64,000 bases of DNA from Monarcha castaneiventris obscurior (taxonomy: Eukaryota; Chordata; Aves; Passeriformes; Monarchidae), in contig JAMPIT010000894.1 of the NCBI GenBank assembly GCA_026261815.1, positions 58,871,647-58,935,646 on the forward strand, given 5' to 3'. Below, piece after piece: positions 1-64,000 of the stretch. How positions within the stretch are numbered: the stretch's first letter is position 1; each line of letters opens with the position of its first letter. The notes beneath the pieces are model-generated. The model was not told the DNA's origin. It made no database searches and was given only the letters and a program-made list of their open reading frames with translations. The position numbers and the translations under genes are program-made.

Positions 1-1112
<1,112 letters not shown>

Positions 1113-1321
1113 TTAGAGTTATAGATTATTTTGGGTTGGAAAGGATCCCCTAAGATGATCTAGTCCAAACTCCTGCAATAAGTATGGCCATTTTCAACTA
1201 GATGAGCCCCACAACCTGACCTTGAATGCTTCCAGGGAAACATCCATCACCTCTCTAGGTAACCTGTCCCAGTGTTTCACCATCCTAATAATAACAGTAA
1301 TAACAACAAAAACAATATTAT

Positions 1322-1387
<66 letters not shown>

Positions 1388-1672
1388 CTCTTCCTTATAC
1401 CTAGTCTAAATCTAGCCTCTCTTCGTTTAAAATCATTCCCCCTTGCCCTCTTTCAACAGGGCCCACTAAAAGTTTGCCCCCTTCTTTCTTATAAGCACCT
1501 TTAAGTATTGAAAGGCAGTAATAATGTCTCCTTGGAGCCTTCTTTTCTCCAAGCTGAATATCTCCAACTCAGCCTGTATTCACAGGAGAGATGCTCCAGC
1601 CCTCTGACTCAGTTTGTGGCCCTCCTCTGGACCCACTCCAACAGATCCATGTTTTTTCTGTGCTGACAGAAA
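1113..1672 (-). mobile_element. CR1 LINE 3' fragment
   Basis: It begins with the inverted CR1 3' end (TTATAGATTATTTTGGGTTGG...GATCTAGTCCAAACTCC) and continues through the usual 3' region (CCAGTGTTTCACC, TCTAAATCTAGCCTC, CTCCAAGCTGAAT, CTCCTCTGGACC). It is 5'-truncated and non-coding, and carries an expanded AAT microsatellite. Confidence 0.85.
1316..1386. repeat. (AAT)n microsatellite within CR1
   Basis: About 70 bp of nearly pure AAT/ATA units, preceded by degenerate ATA/ACA units from about 1287. It lies where a CR1 copy normally has an A-rich stretch, suggesting it expanded after insertion. Confidence 0.95.
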
Positions 1673-2674
1673 TTTATAAAGTTGATTAAAAAGCTGATGG
1701 CTTTATATTTATGTCCTCTAACCAAAAATTCCAAATACCAGGAGATTCCAAACTCATTGGACTCATAGTGCTTGTGACGTAAGGGACTATCACTGATGGC
1801 TTTTCCCTAAGACAGAGGCGGAAAGAACTTGTGTGTCTTGGGCAGAGTCACTCAGCACACTGGAGAACACAGAAGGAAAAACACATCTCCTCATTCCTAT
1901 CCTTTGCTATAAATAAGAGTTTAGTATTTGCTGCACTTGGAATACTAAAATCTTTAAACTGGGCATTCATGTCCTTCAGACATTTCCTTTTTACTCATGG
2001 AAATATCACAGGAACACAAAACAGGATTGTTTACCTCTTCCAGCCTCCATCTGTTAAAAAGCTTGTTGTACTTTCCTGGGCGGCCTGCAAATCTGGAAAA
2101 TAAGATTTCCATTTCTCAGTGGACATTCCAGGAACACCCTGTATCAGTAGCTCTTTCATAACACCCACCGAATTCAGGAAATATCAACAGAATAAATCAC
2201 ACAGGCTTAAATCTGGTGTCCGTAGGATATGGACATTTCAGAATGCAAACAAAGACCATCATTTTGCAAGTGATCCTAAACTTTTATTATGTCCTGAATA
2301 AAAACCCTAGCTTCAGAAATTTTAGATGTTAGATATTCAAACTCTAATCTACTTCTAAGAAGATAAGCAAGCCATTATAATTAATAGGAATTAGCTGCAG
2401 CACAGGTATCTGCTTGCCTATGTGAAGTGTACACTTGATTTGTATAACGAATCACAGTTCTTGATGATTTCAGTGAAAGTTATAAAAGAGAGAAAGAAAC
2501 CCATGCCTGGTCCTATTAGACACAGGAGAGAGCAAGACACAAAGAAATTTTGATACTGTATGGTGAATACACCACCAAATGTAACGAACAGATTATCACC
2601 AACAGTCTTTACTAGTGTTTTTTTGTTTCTTTGCTTGCTTGTTTTTGTTAGGTTTTTTCCAAACAATCTTGAAC

Positions 2675-2732
2675 TGAAATATAAAACTTTATAGAAGATA
2701 CCCTGAAATACAAAACTTTATAGAAGATACCC
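2675..2732. repeat. 29-bp tandem duplication
   Basis: Two adjacent 29-bp units (2675-2703 and 2704-2732) differ by one base. Intron o/downstream of ANO3. Confidence 0.95.
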
Positions 2733-3294
2733 TGAAATATTCTGTAGGTTCTGCGGGAATGGTAAGTGTGACCATAACAAAACTGAACTAAAGATGAAGC
2801 AAGGTTAGATCTGTGCTGTATCTCATGCTCTAAGCTAAAGATACACACAAAAATTGGAGCTAGAATTTCTGCTTCCAACTCTTGTATAAGATCTTCCAGA
2901 CAATATTTACTATTTACAGAAATGCATTCTTGGAAATGCAACTCAAGAGGAATAAACAAGAAAATATTAATAAAGCCTATTAACACAGGGCTGAATACAG
3001 ACCCACATTTATGAAGTGGCTGCATTTTCAAAAGTTTTCAGTTCTTATTTAGTGGGAAAGTCATGTACACCCCATAAAAAAGTAGCATTTTTACTCTAGT
3101 TTCATGAATAAACATTTCAAGGTTCCAACCCTTCCATACATTTAAAAATAAGTTGTGTTTAAATTATGCCCAGAAACCAACTCATACCTAAACCTTACAG
3201 TTCAAACTGCCACTGTATTTTCTTCAAATCTATAAAATTAGTGAAGATATTGAGTTCTGTGCAAGTTTTAAGTGCAATTGGCAAAGATAACTTA

Positions 3295-56817
<53,523 letters not shown>

Positions 56818-57515
56818 CTAGCAAAGATAAAATAAAAATACTCTAAATATGGCATCTGTAAAGATGAAGAGCCCCATCATGAACTGTATATGACACAAAC
56901 TTCCATGTAACACACACTAAACTGTGGAAATATCCACATATCTGAAGGATGAATATGCAACAAATTCAGAAGAACAAAAAAGTTGATATGCATCAGTTGC
57001 TCAGGATTTCCAATTAATTAGACCAAAAGAAAATAAAATAGCTTCACAAATCCCATATTCCAGTTATTTCAGCTGTGCAAAAAACCTTAAAATTCTTGAG
57101 TGGTGCATATTGATACAAGATTCTGTTAATCCCTACTTTCAAGTGGGAATTAAAAAGAAAAAATAAAGGCAAGTCAATTAAAGCCATTTTCTCAGCTTTG
57201 TACCTGTGCAAATTTTACAGAACAAACATACTTGTATTTTCCTCAAGACAGAAATAAATCTAAAAATTTTAAAAATAAATGCTATTGATAGGAATGTTTG
57301 CATGGATAGTCCAGTTGAAGTGCTTTGTCAATGCCATGTTAGCAATGCTTCAATCTTGATTAGTTCCTTCCCACCATGCCTGCAAACACAAGGAATTACC
57401 TGACCTTGATATGGAAAACCCTGCTTTACATGTTCCTACTAATGCAAGCTATTTTTGCATTCTCTGTTTTGCATGATTCAGAACAGAGATCAAACCAACT
57501 GGTGATAGACTATAG

Positions 57516-58200
57516 AATCATAGAATCATTGTTAGGATGGATCTCTAAAATCATTTGAGTCCAACCAAACATCACCTTGACAACTAAACCATAGCACTAA
57601 GTGCCACATCCAGTCATGTCTTGAGCACTAAAACAGATGGTGACTCTACCACCTCCCGGGGCAGCATGTTCCAATGCTTAACCATCCTTTCAGTGAAAAA
57701 ATTCTTCTTGATGTCCAAACTGAGTGTCCCCTGATACAATTTGAGGCCATTTCCTCTTGACCTGTAGAAGAGGCTGACCCCCATCTTACTACAATCTCAT
57801 TTCAGGTAGCTTTAGAGAGAAGTAAGAACTTCTCTGAGGCTCCTCTTCTGACTAAACAACTCCAGTACCCCCAGCCACTCCTCATAAGACTTAATCTCTC
57901 TAGACCCCACACCAGCTCCATTGCCCTTCTCCGGACACACTCCAGCACCTCAATGTCTCTCTTGAAATGAGGGGACCAGAACAAGGCACGATATTCAATG
58001 TGTGCCCTCACCAGTGCAGAGTACAGAGGGACAAACACAGCCCTGCTGTATTTCTGATACGGGCCAGAATGCCATTGGCCTTCTTGACCACCTGGGCACA
58101 CTGCTGGCTAATGTTCAGCCAGTTGTTGACCAGCACCCCCAGGTTCTGAAGACTTTGACATCTGAAAAGGTAAACTGAGAAACTATCATCATCTTCTGGA
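57516..58200 (-). mobile_element. CR1 LINE, 3' part with ORF2 remnant
   Basis: Starts with the inverted terminal repeat ATAGAATCATAGAATCATTG. The minus strand at 57802-58101 reads CR1 ORF2 ([35 protein letters not shown]), broken in places. Confidence 0.92.
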
Positions 58201-58706
58201 TAATGCAGCATTCATTTAAACACAAACCGTCCAGAAGAATGTTCGTTCCAAGTAGTACACATGGGACCAAATGTTTATGAATGCTGCATCTTCTAAACAG
58301 GATGCTGGTCTTAGAAATTAATCCTATTTGGATTATTTGGATGTGAAATTTACAATACTCAAAGTTATACCCAATAGGGACATTCTCTATCTGAAAGTAG
58401 AACCACGTATCAAATGCATGATACCAGCATTATAAATACTGGATACCAGCGCACTTGTTTCTATGTGAAATGTTTTTCTTACACCCACATCTCTCACTGC
58501 TGGCTTTCTACACATTTAGTGCTTCTGTGAGAACTTCTCAGTCTGCAAAACCTAAAGCATTCTAACAAGATTCTTCCTCCTTCTCTGCTTTTTTAACTCC
58601 CAAAGTAAAAAACAAGGAACAGTCTGTCTCAGACCATCTACCATTACAAAGGAGTTCATCATCTTACACTTGGGAACATAATTTAAGTACATTAAGCTTC
58701 AATTTA

Positions 58707-59150
58707 GAATCATAGACCTTTAAGATCATTGAGTCCAACCGTTAACCCAGCACTGCCAAACCCACCACTACACCATGTCCCCAAGGGTCACATTACATAT
58801 CCTTTAAATATCTCCAGGGATGGTGATTCCAGCACTTCGCTGTGCCGCCTGTTCCAGTGCTTGACCACGCTTTCGGTGAAGACATTTTCTCTAACAGCCA
58901 ATCTAAACGCACCCTGGTGTAGCTCAAGGATGTTTTATTTTGTCCTGTCAGTTGTTACTTGGAAGAGGCTGACCCCCATGTGGCTACAACCTCCTTTCAG
59001 GTAGTTGCAGAGAGCAGTAACGTTCCTCTTGGGCTTCCTTTTCTCCAAACTAGTAACCCCAGCTTCCTCAACGACTCCATTTAAGACTTGTGCCCTGGAT
59101 CCCTCTTAGAACACACTCCAGCACCTCAATATCTTTCTTCATATTCAGAT
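58707..59150 (-). mobile_element. CR1 LINE, 3' fragment
   Basis: Starts AGAATCATAGACCTTTAAGA and continues through the CR1 3' UTR (CAGCACTGCCAAACCCACCA, CTCCAGGGATGGTGATTCC) to the ORF2 end (CTCCAGCACCTCAATATC). Same orientation as, but a separate 3' end from, the copy 500 bp to the left. Confidence 0.92.
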
Positions 59151-59718
59151 AAACAATATCTGAAATCCAAATTAAGGTAGTCAAGAGTGTCAACCAAGAT
59201 AGTGCACTGAATATAGGATCTGTCACCCCTTCTAAGAATTCTGAATGGGAATGGTAGTAAAACCACTATTTTTTATTATTTTTTATAATGTTATAACACT
59301 TAGATTTAACGATCTAAATCTATAAGATGCAGAGGTTTGAAGATGAGGTAGTAAACTGAAGGTTCAAAAGCTTGAATAGGCAAATTTTTAAATCCCATGC
59401 TTTTTCAGGTTCAAGACAGAAGCAATGAACCTGCTCTTCAATTCTTGCACAAGCAGACCAGGGCTGTTTTTATGGTTCATGAAGCAGGCACAGTCAGATA
59501 CAAAAAGCCTGGCCAAAACTCCTCCAGAGGGGAGATCTGGAACTTCTCTAACACATTTTCTGCTCATGCAATTTCTGCACAGACATGCTGCAAATTACAT
59601 CTATCTTTTTGTTATACACTTTTATTGCCTTTCTTCAGATTATTATTTCTAGCCTTTCTTTCCTCATTTCTGAAACATCTGATTTTATTCAGTCTTAGAA
59701 AAACGTTTTGTTTCTCAG

Positions 59719-59964
59719 ATTAATGAACGTATGCAAACAGAACCTCAGATTCATCAACACCAAACAGAATTATTTGGGGTCAATGTTAAAGATATAACGA
59801 GCAGTGAAGATAGTAGAAAGAAATCTTCTATCCCTATTTATCCCAGACCACTTTCAGAGAACAACCCCCACAGATTGAGAAGTGCAATAGTAAAGCCACA
59901 TTCATGCAGTGAACCTGGCCTGTACTATTCTGATTTCATGACTGATTCACTTGAATGCTACTGA
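59719..59964 (+). other. Unrecognised ORF with acceptor-like start (possible terminal exon)
   Basis: Plus-strand sequence after TTTTGTTTCTCAG is open for 81 codons (open from 59683 if unspliced) and ends TGA at 59962-59964. It contains KDITSSEDSRKKSSIPIYPR and ends DSLECY. It does not look like CR1 or LTR, and I recognise no family. It is antisense in the 5' part of ANO3. A chance ORF is the default explanation. Confidence 0.2.
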
Positions 59965-60028
59965 AACCATTAGTTAAACTTTTGTGCAATTCACAAGCAG
60001 TGTTCACCACCTATATTAGCAGTACTAA

Positions 60029-60060
60029 GTAATTAAGTAATTAAGTAATTAAGTAATTAA
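60029..60060. repeat. 8-bp tandem repeat, four units of GTAATTAA
   Basis: Four perfect units. Confidence 0.95.
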
Positions 60061-63000
60061 ATACCAGTAGAAGAATTTATATGGTGATTTAGTTGGTTTT
60101 TTTCAGTTGATCTGAAGGAGCTCTATAACATGTAAGGAGAACAGAGAGAAATTATTTCAATTAAACATATAAGTCAGGGTATATTATCTATATCTAGCAC
60201 AAGGAATCAACTGTTAGTACAGTGGGCATTCAAGCACAGCTCATTTATTATTTATCTGCTGGTTTGGACCAATACATCTCTAATTCATTCTTTCACCTTT
60301 TTCAACAGAGAAAAGGATCAGAAAAGGAGAAAAGTATCTGTAGAAATATTTTTTGCAAAGACCTTACTCTCCTCCATTCTGTTTAAGATTTCCTGTTTCA
60401 CCCAAAATATGTGTATAAAAGGACTAATGCACACTCTCTTATTCTCTTCATCCTCTCCATCCTACTCCTCCAGACTCACTGAAACGGTATCCATCTGTAA
60501 ACTTTCTTACATTTACACGTATATGAAAACTCATTTGTTTTGAAAAACTCCTTTTAGAGTATTGCAATATAGTTCAGATGGTAAACTCAGAATTTAACTT
60601 AACCTTGTTATTTCAAAGTCTTTAAATAGAAGAACTTCAACTGTGAGGCTGTGAAGTACCACTTCACTCCAGCTTGTTCATTATGCAAAATCATAATACA
60701 CCAGGTTGCATCCAAGTAAACTATGACCTGAGGCTTGGATACTATAGATCTACTGCAGTTCTTGTTTTTATAATGTGTCAACAGTTTTGGTTGCTTCATA
60801 GCTTGTGATTAGTAAAACAAATCACATGACACACTGCTTTGAAAGTGTAAAATTCAAAATACTACCACTATCAATCAACTGAAATTTACACAAGGCAAAA
60901 CACATTGATCAATTTATCCTAGAAAAAGGAGTTTTGGCTCAAACAAAAAAAAAGGTGGAAGTAAAATGCAAATATTTAGCAAACCTGTAATATAAAAAGT
61001 TTACATTTCCATTTAAATGTATAAAAAGAACTTCCTTGGATTTAGCCAACACTGAGGGATTTTTCAACAAACTATTTTTCAGATACTAATTAATTAGCAA
61101 TGCCCTTTTTAAAAAGTGGGAACATCTGGTCTACTGGATCTTTCTCTCCCCAATTAATTTAAGTAGCACGATTCACAGTAATTGTAGCTATTTCAACTTC
61201 ATTTCTTTCTCACTACTATTCTGATCTGTAAATTAAGCTTTTATCATTTTTTCACACCATATATAGAAACAAATACTTCTAAAGAGTGAGTTGGAACCAT
61301 TCTCAAAACAGGACCAAATTTTAGATTCATGTAAGAGTAAATTACATGGTATTCACTGTATCCTAATACAGTAGTATGTTTTCTTTTTTCCCACCTTATA
61401 CTGGTAAAGTTTGAGATAGTGAATAAAATACATTACCTAGGTAAGTTTAGAGGTTAATGAGAACCACACATAGGTACAATACAGATGTTGCAACCATTTA
61501 TTTCACCTTTATTCCACCACTGACAACTCTCCTAAAAACTAACATAACAGCAACGCTTAAAGGCTGACAAAATCACTACAGGGGTTTACATTTTAATGAA
61601 CTTCAAGAAAATTCCCATTCACTTGTTCAAGTATTTGCAGCTTAAGCTGTGCAACAGCTAAATATCAAGTATATTTAAACTACTATGAAAGGTTCTCTCT
61701 AATTTGTTTATACATCAAAAGTACTGCCTAGGAGAGAGCACGTATAAGAAACCAGATAGTTCCCTCTACTGCCTGCCCAGTGCTCAGCAAATGTCAGCTC
61801 AGGTTTCTATGTATTCAGTAACTTTCTATAACATTGTCCAGCAGCCCCCAAATCCATATAATCTTTTAAAACCCAGAAGACCACTGATAAGGATTTTGAC
61901 AGCTCATTTCTGGGAAAACTGCTTGCTCTTCTTTGGTTTGAATTTGGGACAAATTGGCTTTATTTGATGCTTCATGGATGTAATTCTGCAAAGAAATATG
62001 CATAGTTTCTTAAGCCATGCAGAAACTTATCATTAACATAACTGATGAAAGATTTTGACTCTAATATCCCCTTAAATTTAATATACCCTTAATGTATATT
62101 ACATAAATGAAAAATCACTGTTTAAAGCAATCACTCTTCTTCTTTCCCCAAACGTAGTCCTCCTCTTAAAACAGACTTTCTTACTAAACTTGTCAATTAG
62201 CTGGTCAGACATGACTATTAACATAAAATATCAATGTAGATGACATATTATTATGTAAAAATACACTAATATGCTATTGTGCATGTTATATTTGGCAACA
62301 GGATACTATCATATTTTACTATATTAAATATAAAATATTGACTATTTCGTAGACTGAAGTCAGATTTTAATAGTCAGCCACACTTAACAGCATTCAAGTC
62401 AAAGCAAAAAGATGAACTCCTACAACATTTCACCTTCACACAAAGAGACCCTTTATGAGCATTTCCACTTTGTCCTTTTAAGTTTGCAATGTTAATCCCT
62501 ACTTTTCTGACCACTGACTAGTTTTTGGAAACAGACTTTAGCAGTTTGTGTTGCATTAATTATCCTAGAGGATGAGTTAAACAGCCATTTGATTAATCTT
62601 AAATTGTGTTGGCATTGTTTTGTACAGCAAAAACTATCAACAACTAAGATTCAAACCTGTGATTCTTTACTTCAACCTATTTGATTGACCAACTTGATGT
62701 CCATGCTTAAGTGCATGCCATTATTGACAATGGCTGAAATAGTGACAAGGGTATTTTCACTCAGGAAAAATAATAGAAGTACTTCAGTATGAATTTAGCC
62801 TAGGAAATATTGCATTATTAGATTATACTTGTGTGTATTTTAATAAATGAATTTTTTCTAACTTACTATCAACATCCAGAAAATCAAGTCTGACATGAAA
62901 GAAATGGCATAGCTTGTTTGTCTCATGTGTAAAATTTTCATTACCATTTTTTCACATATAAATGTTAAATGAAAAGCTGGGAACAAGACTAATTGTTATC

Positions 63001-63918
63001 TTTTATTATTTGCTTAACTCCTGAAATCTTCCAGAAATGGCAATGAAAATGAGCATGATTTCTACATATTTTATATACATGTGCACATAAACACAGAGGC
63101 TGATAACTGTATTTTCACTACACCTCTTAGTAGCTGTACTTTGTTAGTTGCTTTAGAGTGTATCTAAAAAAAAGTTTCATCTACTACCCTCATATTCAAT
63201 AGTTATTAATAAAACAGCAATAAAAGCACAACATGAATGCTAGTCTAGCAGGAGGCACAGAGCCCATGGGACTCAGCCCAGAGCAGGTTGTTCTGACTGA
63301 ACATATCCAGAACAGGGAGAAACAACTTTTACACTGGGGTGTAGCTCAGGCAGTGAAGAGTCTAGTTTAGCTTCTGACTTCAAGGAATGTTGTTCACTTA
63401 GCAAAAAGAATACAACAAAGTTTCACATTTATACGAACATACAGAAAACATCAATTGTCAGTCATAATCAGCAACAGAAGCATTCATTTAAATAAGTGAC
63501 AACTGACAGTACTCAAGAATTAAGTTTCCACAGAACAGACTATGTTTATTTTGTCTCTACAGCATAGAGAATGAAGTTTAGCTTTCCTCTGTGTGGGTGG
63601 TGTCATTTGGATTACATTTGTAAAATTATTTAAAGGAAAGTAAATGTACCAACAGACTGGTGCCTGGGATCTAAATGATAGATGGGTACACACAGCTGGG
63701 CCTCAGGAGTCTTCTTTTATAATTGCACCCTAAATTTGCTGAATTTCTCTCCCCAAAATTTTTTTATGTCATGGTGATGAAGTTTGGAACAGAATGAATT
63801 TCCTTCCTAAGACAGCTCATGAATTCTGATGCCAAATGTGCTAGAGAAAAATAATTTTACTAAACCCTTACCAGTAATGAAGCAACATACTGAAGAGAGA
63901 TTTACTCAAGTGTCTTGG
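60061..63918. other. ANO3 5' intron, nothing recognised
   Basis: AT-rich. No N-terminal ANO3 exon was identified upstream of 56817. Confidence 0.6.
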
Positions 63919-64000
63919 TTGGGGAGGGGAGGGAGGGGAGGGGGGGGGAGGGAGGGGAGGGGGGAGGGGGAGGGGAGGGGAGGGGATGGGAGGGGAGGGG
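63919..64000 (+). repeat. (GGGGA)n G-rich tract running off the window
   Basis: About 82 bases of GGGGA/GGGA units with a run of ten G near 63940. It fits G-quadruplex motifs many times over. Continues past 64000. Confidence 0.95.

Overview
The window looks like bird nuclear DNA. It is AT-rich and gene-poor, and all recognised repeats are typical of avian genomes: 5'-truncated CR1 LINE copies and solo endogenous-retrovirus LTRs. It contains no bacterial-style genes, operons or CRISPR.

The main occupant is one large gene on the minus strand. Fifteen exons between 56817 (upstream) and 3296 (downstream) encode the central part of an anoctamin (TMEM16) protein, best called ANO3 (TMEM16C). All fifteen have AG/GT splice borders, join in consistent phases and contain no stop. 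They cover part of the cytosolic N-terminal domain, the Cys-rich first extracellular loop and about the first five membrane segments. The 5' exons and the 3' half lie outside the window. A possible 16th exon (43228-43335, 108 nt, phase-compatible and open) would add 36 residues in frame.

The largest intron (8528-25613) carries a second gene on the opposite strand, a MUC15 homologue (about 19908-23095, plus strand). In mammals MUC15 is also nested antisense in an ANO3 intron, so the arrangement supports both calls. Here MUC15 looks broken: its Ser/Thr-rich ectodomain, membrane segment and three conserved pieces of cytoplasmic tail lie in different frames. The neighbouring ANO3 exons are clean, so general sequence error is an unlikely cause.

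Mobile DNA by region: CR1 copies at 1113-1672 (with an AAT microsatellite), 10746-11875 (interrupted by about 349 bp), 17339-19795 (the longest, with endonuclease and reverse-transcriptase remnants), 35235-37313 (split by an LTR), 52748-52850, 57516-58200 and 58707-59150. Two solo LTRs carry candidate 5-bp target duplications. The one at 35339-36870 sits inside a CR1 and carries a fragment resembling the start of the kinase TNIK in the same orientation. The other is at 51633-52171. The rest is intron with short tandem repeats, ending in a G-rich tract at the right edge.

Protein identities rest on family knowledge recalled without a database search. Exon borders come directly from reading the sequence.
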